IMG/VR virus record: IMGVR_UViG_3300007346_000151 | Location: 1 to 28,956 of that record | DNA length: 28,956 nt | Source: a virus | Reading direction: 5' to 3' (one strand) | Part shown: positions 5,532-11,797 of the stretch, in pieces | Position numbering within the stretch: position 1 is the first letter of the stretch | Layout: each line of letters begins with the position of its first letter | Translations under genes and position numbers: made by a program | Notes under the pieces: generated by a model | Told to the model about the DNA's origin: nothing | What the model saw: the letters and a program-made list of their open reading frames with translations, nothing else | Databases searched by the model: none

Positions 5532-5688
5532 CAAAAAGCAGGTATCCGAACCGGGGTGGCCTCCCTCATCAGGCTGGAGCGACTGGTCCACGACACGGAC
5601 AGCCGACAGCCGGGGAACGCAAAAGAAGGAGTACACCTCCGTCTTAATTGACCACTATGGCCTTCTCACCAGTATCCAAGGAGCAAGA

Positions 5689-5901
5689 ATGGACAAACGA
5701 GAACGAGAACTTCGGAAGCTATTGCGTCGACTGGATTGCAGGTTGGCCGGATATACCGGGTCGACCCACCGCAAGATAGTCTGCAACAAAACAGGTCGCG
5801 AAATCTCGACCTCTCTCTCGCCAAAGAACATGGATATGTGGCTCAAGCAAGTCGAGCGCCACGTGATCCGGATGCGGAAGGGGGTCTACGATGCTTCGTG
5901 A
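5689..5901 (+). CDS. HicA-like small protein (70 aa)
   Basis: The start is the ATG at 5689-5691 behind CCAAGGAGCAAGA. The product begins MDKRERELRKLLRRLDCRLA, then GYTGSTHRKIVCNKTGREIS, then a C-terminal WLKQVERHVIRM helix. The order helix, 'G-x-THRKIV' strand, GREI strand, 'SP...' and helix resembles the double-stranded-RNA-binding-like fold of HicA proteins, where a His on the first strand cleaves mRNA; His27 would be the candidate. No HicB antitoxin gene follows; instead the helicase start overlaps its last codons (5891-5901). Stand-alone members of this fold are frequent in phages, so a toxin role is not implied. Family assignment moderate. Confidence 0.55.
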   Translation: MDKRERELRKLLRRLDCRLAGYTGSTHRKIVCNKTGREISTSLSPKNMDMWLKQVERHVIRMRKGVYDAS

Positions 5902-7339
5902 CTATCAGCAGACCGCAATCAGCAAGACGTACGCATCCCTTCGCGAGAATGTTTCAACGCTACTCCAAATGCCGACAGGCAGCGGCAAAACCCATGTCGC
6001 AATGGACATCATCAAGCACGGCCTGAAACATGACCGCAAAATCACTTTCGCAGTAGACCGCATCACGCTGCTGGATCAAACCCTCGACAAGTTCTACGAG
6101 GCTGGCATCCCCTTCGGCGTGGTACAGGGCGACCACCCCATGTGCAACTACGCGGCCCCGGTCCAGATCGCCAGCTTGCAGACGCTCCAGCGTCGAGGCA
6201 GGAGGGCGTGGCCAGACCACCACCTGTGCATCATCGACGAGGCGCATACCAACTACAGCGTCATTGGCGAGATGATCGACACGTGGAACGCACGGAAGTA
6301 TATCGGGCTGACTGCGACCCCGTTCACCCGTGGCCTTGGCCTGATCTGGAATGATCTGGTTGTCGCCACAACGACCAAGGAGCTGATCGAACGTGGCTAC
6401 CTTGCTGAGTACGAAGCCTTTGGCCCGTCAACCCCGGACCTGACCAACATCAGGCGCTCCGGCGCTGACTTCAGCCTGACGGCTCTCGAGGAGCGAATGA
6501 ACGTCCTGACGGGCGATATCGTAGCGCACTACAAGTCGATAGCTGACGGCAAAAAAGGATTGTATTTCACGCCCACCGTGGCGTACGCACAGTTCCTTGC
6601 TGACGAGTTCATGGCGCAAGGCGTTATGGCTGACCACGTGAGCGGCCACGACAGCGACGAACGCCGCAAGGATGTACTCAACCGTTACCGCAAGGGTGAT
6701 ATCCAAGTGGTGACGAACTGTGAGGTTCTCACGAAGGGTTTCGACATGCCCGACATCGAGGTCGGTGGCCTGTGCCGCCCGACTCGCAGTCTGTCACTGC
6801 ATATCCAAATGCTGGGCCGATTCCTGCGGCGACACGGCGACACGGTGAAGCTGATCCTCGACCACTCCGGCAATATCGAGCGGCTGGGATTCCCTGACGA
6901 CCCGTTGCCTCAACGGCTGGACATGGGCGAGGAAGGCACCAACTCCGATACCCGCCAGCCGGACGAGCCGCAGCCGTGGAACTGTCCGAAGTGCCACTCG
7001 CTGGTCCCGCCACGTACACCGCAGTGTACAGTCTGTGGCCACATGGCTCGACGCCGACACGAGGTCGAGGTCCAGAATGGGGTGCTGCAACGACTGAGTA
7101 ATCCGAACGTCTCTGAGCAGCAGCAAAAGCAGGAAATCTACTCGCAGCTGATCTGGTACGCACACGAGCATGGCTACAGCGAAGGCTGGGCCGCGCATAA
7201 GTACAAGAAGCTGCACGGTGTATTCCCACGCAAGCTGCACAAGACACCCGAAGTTCCATCTCAGCAACTGCTGGGCTGGATCACCAACCAAAATATCGCA
7301 TACGCCAAACGAAAGGAGGGCCACCGTGATCACTACTGA
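5891..7339 (+). CDS. SF2 DEAH-box helicase with C-terminal zinc finger
   Basis: A 482-residue superfamily 2 helicase. Visible motifs: Q-motif-like LRDYQQ at residues 2-7, Walker A PTGSGKT at 28-34, DEAH at 116-119, TATPF at 141-145, TKGFDMPDIE near 281-290 and QMLGRFLRR (motif VI) at 306-314. A four-cysteine zinc knuckle (Cys365, Cys368, Cys379, Cys382) follows the helicase core, and a helical tail closes it. This resembles the type III restriction/UvsW-like helicases of small phages, which remodel replication or recombination intermediates using ATP. It is the only replication enzyme in the window; no polymerase or primase is present. The start overlaps the HicA-like gene; its end overlaps the next gene by 14 bases. 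Confidence 0.92.
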   Translation: MLRDYQQTAISKTYASLRENVSTLLQMPTGSGKTHVAMDIIKHGLKHDRKITFAVDRITLLDQTLDKFYEAGIPFGVVQGDHPMCNYAAPVQIASLQTLQRRGRRAWPDHHLCIIDEAHTNYSVIGEMIDTWNARKYIGLTATPFTRGLGLIWNDLVVATTTKELIERGYLAEYEAFGPSTPDLTNIRRSGADFSLTALEERMNVLTGDIVAHYKSIADGKKGLYFTPTVAYAQFLADEFMAQGVMADHVSGHDSDERRKDVLNRYRKGDIQVVTNCEVLTKGFDMPDIEVGGLCRPTRSLSLHIQMLGRFLRRHGDTVKLILDHSGNIERLGFPDDPLPQRLDMGEEGTNSDTRQPDEPQPWNCPKCHSLVPPRTPQCTVCGHMARRRHEVEVQNGVLQRLSNPNVSEQQQKQEIYSQLIWYAHEHGYSEGWAAHKYKKLHGVFPRKLHKTPEVPSQQLLGWITNQNIAYAKRKEGHRDHY

Positions 7340-7487
7340 ACGAGAATGGAAATGGGAAATGTCAGACTTCCGCCGCTGGGCCGAACAGGCTGGTCACTTC
7401 CAGATTCCAATGCTCATGGAAAACTACAGGAGATTTACTGATGCACGACGAGAACAGAAACGACCTGCAAAACGAGCAGGTAGCTGA
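7326..7487 (+). CDS. Small hypothetical protein with GTG start (53 aa)
   Basis: A GTG at 7326-7328 directly follows AAAGGAGGGCCACC, the best ribosome site in the operon. The product reads (M)ITTEREWKWEMSDFRRWAEQ and ends EQKRPAKRAGS. It is Trp- and Arg-rich at the start and basic at the end, probably helical. Both ends overlap neighbours (helicase, and the gene starting at 7441). No family is recognised; small nucleic-acid-binding or helicase-associated roles are possible but unproved. Confidence 0.65.
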   Translation: MITTEREWKWEMSDFRRWAEQAGHFQIPMLMENYRRFTDARREQKRPAKRAGS

Positions 7488-7944
7488 GTTCCAATACGGG
7501 CGACACCTCGCAGCTTTGGGGGTGACGCAGGTTTCGACGAACATTACACCGAAGCGCCGAAAGGACCACTACGACTTCGAGATATACGAGGAAGGAAAGT
7601 GGACAGGCGTTGCTGAAGTACGCGCCGTGAACTACACCCACGAACAGGTGGAGGAGTGGGGTGGGTTCATGCTCGAAGAGGGCAAACTGAAGGCGCTGAA
7701 GGATCAGTTCTGTTTCCGTTCCGCAGTGACGGGCAAGCCCATGTGGAGCAAGCAGATCATATTCCTCTTTCGCTGCGTACCGGATGACACGCTCTGGTGT
7801 ATTCACATGCGCCAGATCGTCGATGGCTGGGCTGACTGGCCGGAGGTTTCTCCGGAGAAGTTCAAAACCAATCATGGTGCGGGGCAACATCCCACGAAAC
7901 GCGGCAAGAGAATCCCGTTCAACCTGATGGAGCGAGTCGAATGA
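7441..7944 (+). CDS. Hypothetical protein, possibly nuclease fold (167 aa)
   Basis: The start is the ATG at 7441-7443 behind ACAGGAGATTTACTG, overlapping the upstream gene. The product begins MHDENRNDLQNEQVAEFQYG. The segment HYDFEIYEEGKWTGVAEVRA, at about residues 43-62, has the layout of a PD-(D/E)XK nuclease core: an acidic residue on one strand, then 'E-x-[K/R]' on the next (here E-V-R), after an N-terminal helix with acidic residues. The usual PD is not seen and the Lys is replaced by Arg, so it may be an inactive or diverged member, or something else. The placement among VRR-NUC, NinB and YbcO genes fits a DNA-processing role. Confidence 0.6.
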   Translation: MHDENRNDLQNEQVAEFQYGRHLAALGVTQVSTNITPKRRKDHYDFEIYEEGKWTGVAEVRAVNYTHEQVEEWGGFMLEEGKLKALKDQFCFRSAVTGKPMWSKQIIFLFRCVPDDTLWCIHMRQIVDGWADWPEVSPEKFKTNHGAGQHPTKRGKRIPFNLMERVE

Positions 7945-8168
7945 GATACCTGACAACAATTCTTGTTCTGCTGCTGGCCGGGTGTACAGACCCGCTCTAC
8001 GTGGAGACCAACGAGCCTGCTGTGCTACGGGATTTTAAACGAGCTTGCATGGCCAAGAAAGGCCAGTACATCACCTTGCAGGAGCGTCGACGAGTGACCT
8101 CGCGTGAAGCAAGATCGTGGAGAATGGAGTGCAGGTACTTTGAACTGCTGGAGGATGACGATGAGTGA
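7941..8168 (+). CDS. Early lipoprotein (75 aa)
   Basis: The ATG at 7941-7943 overlaps the upstream stop (ATGA). The product begins MRYLTTILVLLLAGCTDPLY: a short hydrophobic signal with lipobox LAGC, so Cys15 should be lipidated after signal peptidase II cleavage. Asp at +2 relative to Cys is Thr-Asp here, not the classic Cys-Asp inner-membrane retention signal. The mature part is about 60 residues, with two Cys (36 and 63 approx.) and an acidic ELLEDDDE tail. A lipoprotein inside an early DNA-metabolism operon rather than in the lysis cassette recalls superinfection-exclusion lipoproteins such as Cor or Llp. This role is inference only. Confidence 0.75.
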   Translation: MRYLTTILVLLLAGCTDPLYVETNEPAVLRDFKRACMAKKGQYITLQERRRVTSREARSWRMECRYFELLEDDDE

Positions 8169-8442
8169 ATCACAATTTCAGCGATACTGGAATCGCATTG
8201 ATAACAGCCCCGGTGCTTTGGATCGTGCAACGCCTGAACAGCTTGCAGAAGTAAAGCGAATGGTGAAGGCAGCGTTTCATGCAGGGCATGGAATGTACCA
8301 AAAGCGCATCGCTGAACTGGAAACGTCAACCATTCATGCAAAGTATGTCAGCGCAATGGATCGCATCAGCGAACTTGAAGCAAATATCTTTTGGTACTCG
8401 ATGGGGATTTCTAAAGGAAAGCTGGAGGATGACGAGGAATGA
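8161..8442 (+). CDS. Hypothetical helical protein (93 aa)
   Basis: The start is the ATG at 8161-8163, eight bases inside the previous gene, behind GGAGGATGACG. The product begins MSESQFQRYWNRIDNSPGAL. It is mostly helical: a LAEVKRMVKAAFHAGHGMYQ helix, then KRIAELE..YVSAMDRISELEANIFW, which has the heptad look of a short coiled coil. No domain recognised. The stop overlaps the NinB-like start by four bases. Confidence 0.68.
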   Translation: MSESQFQRYWNRIDNSPGALDRATPEQLAEVKRMVKAAFHAGHGMYQKRIAELETSTIHAKYVSAMDRISELEANIFWYSMGISKGKLEDDEE

Positions 8443-8843
8443 TTTACAGACATATCATCCCGTCTGGTGATCTGGCGGCAGAACATCGCCGCCTCATCAA
8501 AGCAGACATTGACGAGCTGCCATCAGACAAACCCTTGCTCGTGCAGATCAAGCTGTACAAATCCAGACGAAGTCTGGAGCAGAACAGCTACCTTCATGCC
8601 GTACCGCTGAAGCTGATCTGTGATGAGACCGGATACGAGATCGAGGACATGAAAGCGTATCTGATGGGCGAGGCTTTTGGCTGGGTCGAGTACGAGATCA
8701 TGGGCAACACGCGGAAGAAACCACGGCTGACTACTTCGCAGCTGAACAAGGAGCAAATGTCGTGGTTCTTCGAGTGGCTGGAACAGTGGGCGGCTCAAAC
8801 GCTTGACCTGATTATCCCCAAACCAAACGAGGTGATCGAATGA
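8439..8843 (+). CDS. NinB/Orf-like recombination mediator
   Basis: The ATG at 8439-8441 overlaps the upstream stop; 134 residues, near the usual length of the family. After an N-terminal beta region it has KLYKSRRSLEQNSYLHAVPL at about residues 39-58, matching the 'R(S/T)xxQNxxxxA' core of lambda Orf (NinB), and later TTSQLNKEQMSWFFEWLEQW with an 'LIIPKPNE' end. Lambda Orf binds single-stranded DNA and helps annealing or recombinase loading in place of RecFOR. Here it fits the Sak-exonuclease-SSB set downstream. The family match is recalled, with the QN motif as the main support. Confidence 0.72.
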   Translation: MIYRHIIPSGDLAAEHRRLIKADIDELPSDKPLLVQIKLYKSRRSLEQNSYLHAVPLKLICDETGYEIEDMKAYLMGEAFGWVEYEIMGNTRKKPRLTTSQLNKEQMSWFFEWLEQWAAQTLDLIIPKPNEVIE

Positions 8844-9031
8844 AGAAAATTATTCAGATAGCAGCAGCAACTGACGGGTCTCTCTACGGGCTGGACAACG
8901 AAGGGGTTCTGTATAAGCTGGATTCACAAAGCGTTACCCACAGCCTTGACGAAGACGGCGACCCTTACCTGCCCGATACGTATGTAGAGACTGCATGGGT
9001 CGAAATCAAAAGAGGACTGACGAATGAATAA
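8840..9031 (+). CDS. Small hypothetical protein (63 aa)
   Basis: The ATG at 8840-8842 overlaps the NinB-like stop (ATGA). The product begins MKKIIQIAAATDGSLYGLDN and continues EGVLYKLDSQ, later TAWVEIKRGL. The 'DGSLYGLDNEGVLYKL' unit resembles one blade repeat of a beta-propeller, yet the protein is far too short for a propeller. Similar short proteins are widespread in phages and uncharacterised. Confidence 0.68.
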   Translation: MKKIIQIAAATDGSLYGLDNEGVLYKLDSQSVTHSLDEDGDPYLPDTYVETAWVEIKRGLTNE

Positions 9032-9284
9032 AAAGGAGCAGGCGCTGATCGAGTTCGCCAAGTTCTGCCTGTGGCAAGGCGGTGACTGGTGCGGCGGGAT
9101 CGACGGCGAGGAGATGCAGGACAAAGCGGAAGAGCTTGGTTTGATCGAGCCGTACACCGCAACGGAACCCTGCTGTGATTACTGTATGTGTGCCGAAATA
9201 GACGCCGACTTCCCTGTGACGTGCTACCGATACACTGATCTGATGAAGGACACGTCGACGATTCAGGGGCATGGAACGGGCTGA
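9024..9284 (+). CDS. Hypothetical Cys-rich protein (86 aa)
   Basis: The ATG at 9024-9026 overlaps the preceding gene by eight bases and follows AGAGGACTGACGA. The product begins MNKKEQALIEFAKFCLWQGG. Cysteines at about 15 and 23, plus a cluster EPCCDYCMCAEIDADFPVTC (about residues 48-67), could bind a metal ion. The N-terminal helix then 'GEEMQDKAEELGLIEPY' resembles a winged-helix-like stretch found in small phage proteins. No named family. The stop shares a base with the next ATG (TGATG). Confidence 0.68.
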   Translation: MNKKEQALIEFAKFCLWQGGDWCGGIDGEEMQDKAEELGLIEPYTATEPCCDYCMCAEIDADFPVTCYRYTDLMKDTSTIQGHGTG

Positions 9285-9583
9285 TGGCAGCACCAAGATA
9301 CGTCGCAAATCGCGACGGGAATCACAAGGAAATCACGCAAGCCCTTGAAAAGATTGGATGTAGCGTTTACGATGCAAGTGCCGTTGGTGGCTCCTTCCCT
9401 GATTTGGTTGTGGGAAAACACGGAATCACCATGCTGATCGAGGTCAAGACCCCAAAGGGTCGTTTGAAGGAGGGTCAGGAAAAATGGCACAGCGAATGGA
9501 AAGGACACACGTGTATTGTCCGTTCACCGATGGAAGCGGTGGAGGCCGTACAGCATCATGTCAAAGCTCACCAGAGCCGCTAG
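9284..9583 (+). CDS. VRR-NUC domain nuclease
   Basis: A 99-residue stand-alone VRR-NUC protein. The core is visible: an N-terminal helix with E16, FPDLVVG at about 38-44 (Asp40), and LIEVKTPKG at about 51-59, giving the D...E-x-K catalytic set (Asp40, Glu53, Lys55). A C-terminal helix with SPMEAVEAVQ follows. VRR-NUC proteins cut branched DNA; phage members act as Holliday-junction or flap endonucleases. It sits between small operon genes and YbcO-like, matching the junction-resolvase slot of many phage nin-type regions. The ATG overlaps the upstream stop by one base. Confidence 0.85.
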   Translation: MAAPRYVANRDGNHKEITQALEKIGCSVYDASAVGGSFPDLVVGKHGITMLIEVKTPKGRLKEGQEKWHSEWKGHTCIVRSPMEAVEAVQHHVKAHQSR

Positions 9584-9848
9584 ACTGCGGTCGTGCAGTT
9601 TGCGCCTGCCGGGTTGCCAGAATGCGCGAGAGACCGTCATTCTCGCCCACGCTCCGTCCGTCGAAAGCGGTCGGGGCTACAAGAGTCCTGATTGGTGGTC
9701 GGCTTTTGCCTGTTCCCACTGTCACGACATTGTGGACGGACGCAGACCTGCTCCGTGTGGCAATGATGTAATCCTCGAACGCTGGTTCAAGGGCGTTTTC
9801 GAGACTCAGTTCACCTTCTTTAACGAAGGGCTGCTTCGAGAGGAGTAG
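9558..9848 (+). CDS. YbcO-like (DUF1364) putative nuclease
   Basis: The start chosen is the ATG at 9558-9560 because the family begins MSKxTxAAR at this point; it overlaps the VRR-NUC gene by 26 bases in another frame, with GGAGG about 12 bases upstream. The 96 residues show MSKLTRAARLRSCSLRLPGC, ILAHAP (His31), ACSHCHDIVDGR (about 51-62) and a final long helix. The paired Cys/His set (Cys13, Cys20, His31, Cys52, Cys55, His56) forms the HNH-like zinc centre of DUF1364 proteins, found in lambdoid nin regions. Activity on DNA is presumed. Confidence 0.82.
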   Translation: MSKLTRAARLRSCSLRLPGCQNARETVILAHAPSVESGRGYKSPDWWSAFACSHCHDIVDGRRPAPCGNDVILERWFKGVFETQFTFFNEGLLREE

Positions 9849-9857
9849 CCCCTTTTC

Positions 9858-9886
9858 TTGCATGCCGGAATGTATTCCGGTACAAT
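9858..9886 (+). promoter_or_regulatory. Sigma70-type promoter with palindromic operator
   Basis: TTGCAT (9858-9863) and TACAAT (9881-9886) are separated by exactly 17 bases. The spacer contains the palindrome CCGGAATGTATTCCGG (9865-9880), two 7-bp arms around GT. Transcription should start near 9893 and read the annealing-protein gene at 9913. A dimeric repressor bound in the spacer would block polymerase. This is the clearest promoter in the window. Confidence 0.78.
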
Positions 9887-9912
9887 GTAGTTGTTCTTGT
9901 GGAGGAACCTTT

Positions 9913-10554
9913 ATGAACGATGAAACCAAGGTCGCAGCGTCCTTTGAATCGCTGGTATGGGACACCCTGTCCCGCATCGAGGTCAGTGATCACATTGACC
10001 ATCTTCCGAAAACCAAGAAGCGCCCCGCCGTTGCATACCTTCCGTGGCACAAGGCGTGGATGCTGACCAAGCGCAAGTTCCCGGCGTCGACGTACAGCCA
10101 CCGCGCTGACATCACGCACAGTGACGGCTCAGTCGAGGTCGAGGTGGATGTTGTCATCGCCAACACGCACGGCGGCGACACGTTCTTCACCAACGCACGT
10201 CTGGCCGTGATGGACCAGTGGTTCAACGCTATCCCGAATCCAGATGCGCGGTCAGTCAATGACGCTCGTCAGCGGTGCCTCGTGAAAGCACTGGCCTTTG
10301 CGGGTCTGGGCCTGAACCTGTGGGCTGACGGCTCCGTGATCCCGGTCGGCAAGCTGAGCGACCCGATCTCACCCAAGCAGTTCGACGAGCTGAACACCCT
10401 GATCACGGAAACGGAGACGGATATCTCCAAGTTCCTTGAGTGGTGCGAAGTCGAGTCACTGGACCAGCTGCCGTTCGAGCGGTTTGGCTCAGCGTACAAC
10501 CTGCTCCGGGCCAAGAAGCTGCGGGTCGAGGCGGCGAAGGAGGCAGGCAAATGA
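9913..10554 (+). CDS. Sak-type single-strand annealing protein (DUF1071)
   Basis: The start is the ATG at 9913-9915 behind GTGGAGGAACCTTT; 213 residues. The DUF1071 pattern is visible: ESLVWDTLSRIEVSDH at about 12-27, AYLPWHKAWMLTKRKFPAST at 41-60, a beta-rich VEVDVVI strand, LAVMDQWFNAIPNPDARSVN at about 97-116, and RCLVKALAFAGLGLNLWADG at about 121-140. The family belongs to the Rad52-like superfamily of phage annealing proteins, which pair complementary single strands. The C-terminal part (SKFLEW...LDQLPFERF) is a typical helical tail. It is the first gene behind the promoter at 9858 and is coupled to the exonuclease gene. Confidence 0.85.
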   Translation: MNDETKVAASFESLVWDTLSRIEVSDHIDHLPKTKKRPAVAYLPWHKAWMLTKRKFPASTYSHRADITHSDGSVEVEVDVVIANTHGGDTFFTNARLAVMDQWFNAIPNPDARSVNDARQRCLVKALAFAGLGLNLWADGSVIPVGKLSDPISPKQFDELNTLITETETDISKFLEWCEVESLDQLPFERFGSAYNLLRAKKLRVEAAKEAGK

Positions 10555-11195
10555 TCATCCACGATATCGAGCAATACTCCGATGAATGGTGGTCTCTGCG
10601 TCAGGGCCGCTTCACGGCCTCACAAGCCGCTAAACTGCTGACCCCCACAGGGAAGCTGTCTACGCAATTTCGTGGCGAACTGGGCCGAATGGTGGCCGAA
10701 CAGCTGGGGTTACAGGAGCCAGAGAAGAATGAGTTCTCCACCGAATGGATGGACCGTGGCTCCGATCTGGAAAACGAAGCAAGGGCATGGCTGGCCGTGG
10801 TGCTGGACATGCCCATCCGGAAAGTGGGAATGGTGACGGACGGCGAGATCATCGCCGCCTCACCTGACGCGCTCATCGAGCAGACCCATACAGCACCGGA
10901 TGGCTACACCAGTGAGTATGTCCCGGTCGAGATCAAGGTGCCGAAGCCGTCGACCCATATCCAGTGGCTGCTGGACGGTGGACTGCCGAAGGAACACAAG
11001 GCACAGGTCCACTTCCAAATGGTGGTGACGCAATCCCCGTACGCTTACTTCATGTCGTACCACCCGGAGCTTGAGCCTTTGATCGTCCGGGTCGAAGCCG
11101 ACGACTACACGGACGCCATGGCCCATGCCATCGAAGAACTCAAGAACGAGTACATGAAGGCGTTCACTGCGATAAAAGGTGGGAGGTCAGTATGA
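10551..11195 (+). CDS. YqaJ/lambda-Exo family 5'-3' exonuclease
   Basis: The ATG at 10551-10553 overlaps the annealing-protein stop (ATGA); 214 residues, the usual length. Motifs: SDEWWSLRQGRFTASQAAKL at 10-29, DRGSDLENEARAW at about 68-80, ASPDALI at about 103-109 (Asp106), VEIKVPKPSTHIQWLLDGG at about 126-144 (Glu127, Lys129) and HKAQVHFQM (Gln152). These match lambda exonuclease catalytic residues for Mg-dependent resection of double-stranded ends. With the annealing protein and SSB it forms a complete two-component recombination system that likely repairs or concatenates phage DNA. Confidence 0.92.
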   Translation: MIIHDIEQYSDEWWSLRQGRFTASQAAKLLTPTGKLSTQFRGELGRMVAEQLGLQEPEKNEFSTEWMDRGSDLENEARAWLAVVLDMPIRKVGMVTDGEIIAASPDALIEQTHTAPDGYTSEYVPVEIKVPKPSTHIQWLLDGGLPKEHKAQVHFQMVVTQSPYAYFMSYHPELEPLIVRVEADDYTDAMAHAIEELKNEYMKAFTAIKGGRSV

Positions 11196-11383
11196 TCAAG
11201 GTCAAATGTTCCTGCGGCAAGACCAACCGCATCTTCGTACAGCCGTGGCAGCGCAAAGCAATACGCGCTTTCAAGGCGAAATATCCATGGGTGGCCAACG
11301 ACGATATCGCCACCCTGTTCAACCTGTCCACCACCCGGATCAGCGAGATCATCCGGGCGGACATCGAAAAGAGAGGTGCTTAA
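11192..11383 (+). CDS. Small HTH protein (63 aa)
   Basis: The ATG at 11192-11194 overlaps the exonuclease stop and follows GGGAGGTCAGT. The product begins MIKVKCSCGKTNRIFVQPWQ. A Cys pair CSCGK (Cys6, Cys8) opens it; residues about 33-56, with DDIATLFNLSTTRISEIIRA, look like a helix-turn-helix of the sigma-4/resolvase-like kind. It may be a regulator that binds DNA, for instance at the palindrome in the operon's promoter, but nothing proves that link. Only two Cys are present, so a complete zinc finger would need a partner. Confidence 0.65.
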   Translation: MIKVKCSCGKTNRIFVQPWQRKAIRAFKAKYPWVANDDIATLFNLSTTRISEIIRADIEKRGA

Positions 11384-11658
11384 TGGCAAAGGTAATTGGT
11401 GATGTAGTCTTCCCCAGCGGGAAGTACATCAAAGACGGTGAAGAGAAAACCCGCTGGATTCGCTGCGGAACTCTTTTGGAAACAGACAAGGGCATGCGTA
11501 TCAAGCTCGACTGCATCCCGGTCGTGACTGATCCATCCGGCATGTGGTTCTCCGTGTTCGAGAAGGAAGAAGCGCCACGGCCTGTTCAGCAGGCTCCACA
11601 GCCCACCGCTGCGGCCCCGGCTGTTCAACCCGGCATTGATGGAGACATGCCGTTCTAG
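11383..11658 (+). CDS. Small single-stranded DNA-binding protein-like
   Basis: The ATG at 11383-11385 shares a base with the upstream stop. The 91 residues begin MAKVIGDVVFPSGKYIKDGE and run through alternating strands (TRWIRCGTLLET, MRIKLDCIPV, MWFSVFEK) that fit a minimal OB fold. A flexible Pro/Ala/Gln linker at about 65-84 follows and ends GIDGDMPF. That acidic tip ending in Pro-Phe is the hallmark of SSB proteins, which use it to recruit partners. It follows the annealing protein and exonuclease, as SSBs often do. A strong terminator lies immediately after. Confidence 0.78.
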   Translation: MAKVIGDVVFPSGKYIKDGEEKTRWIRCGTLLETDKGMRIKLDCIPVVTDPSGMWFSVFEKEEAPRPVQQAPQPTAAAPAVQPGIDGDMPF

Positions 11659-11669
11659 AATCCCCTGTT

Positions 11670-11695
11670 GCCCTCCCTTCGGGGAGGGCTTTTTT
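11670..11695 (+). terminator. Intrinsic terminator of the recombination operon
   Basis: GCCCTCCC (11670-11677), loop TTCG, GGGAGGGC (11682-11689), then six T. The stem is a perfect 8 bp, starting 11 bases after the SSB-like stop. Confidence 0.92.
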
Positions 11696-11702
11696 GTATG
11701 TG

Positions 11703-11762
11703 GGGGGTCTCCGTTCATCATTAGCCATCGCTGAATGGACTCACGGTACATTGGAGACCCCC
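11703..11762 (+). promoter_or_regulatory. 10-bp inverted repeat in a gene leader
   Basis: GGGGGTCTCC (11703-11712) and GGAGACCCCC (11753-11762) are perfect inverse copies, with 40 bases between them that carry a weaker CATT/AATG pairing. It lies after the terminator and before the ATG at 11798, so it could be a leader RNA structure or a pair of protein sites. No promoter is evident inside. Confidence 0.55.
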
Positions 11763-11797
11763 GTTGTAGCGAACGATTATGCCACAAGGAAACCGAA

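Larger units (their letters stand above)
5078..5688 (+). other. Structured intergenic region, about 600 bp
   Basis: No convincing gene fills this gap. A 17-codon frame (5106-5159) behind GAGGAGGAATGCC, and the frame at 5142-5352 (TTG start), are too short or cross hairpins. Stems visible: GACAC/GTGTC at 5078-5092; GCATGC repeated around GCCATA near 5148-5165; GGCACA/TGTGCC at 5244-5263; a C7/G7 stem at 5269-5298; GCTGAC..GGGTAG / CTACCCGTCAGC (5337-5399); AGAAAATC / GATTTTCT (about 5401-5445). An orphan ATCAGGAGAA at 5305-5314 matches the early ribosome sites but has no gene behind it. The area may encode a structured RNA, an origin, or the control region of the helicase operon. Confidence 0.45.

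Noticed and set aside
5689-5901. HicAB toxin-antitoxin pair
   Set aside because: No HicB-like gene is adjacent; the neighbour is a helicase with overlapping start.
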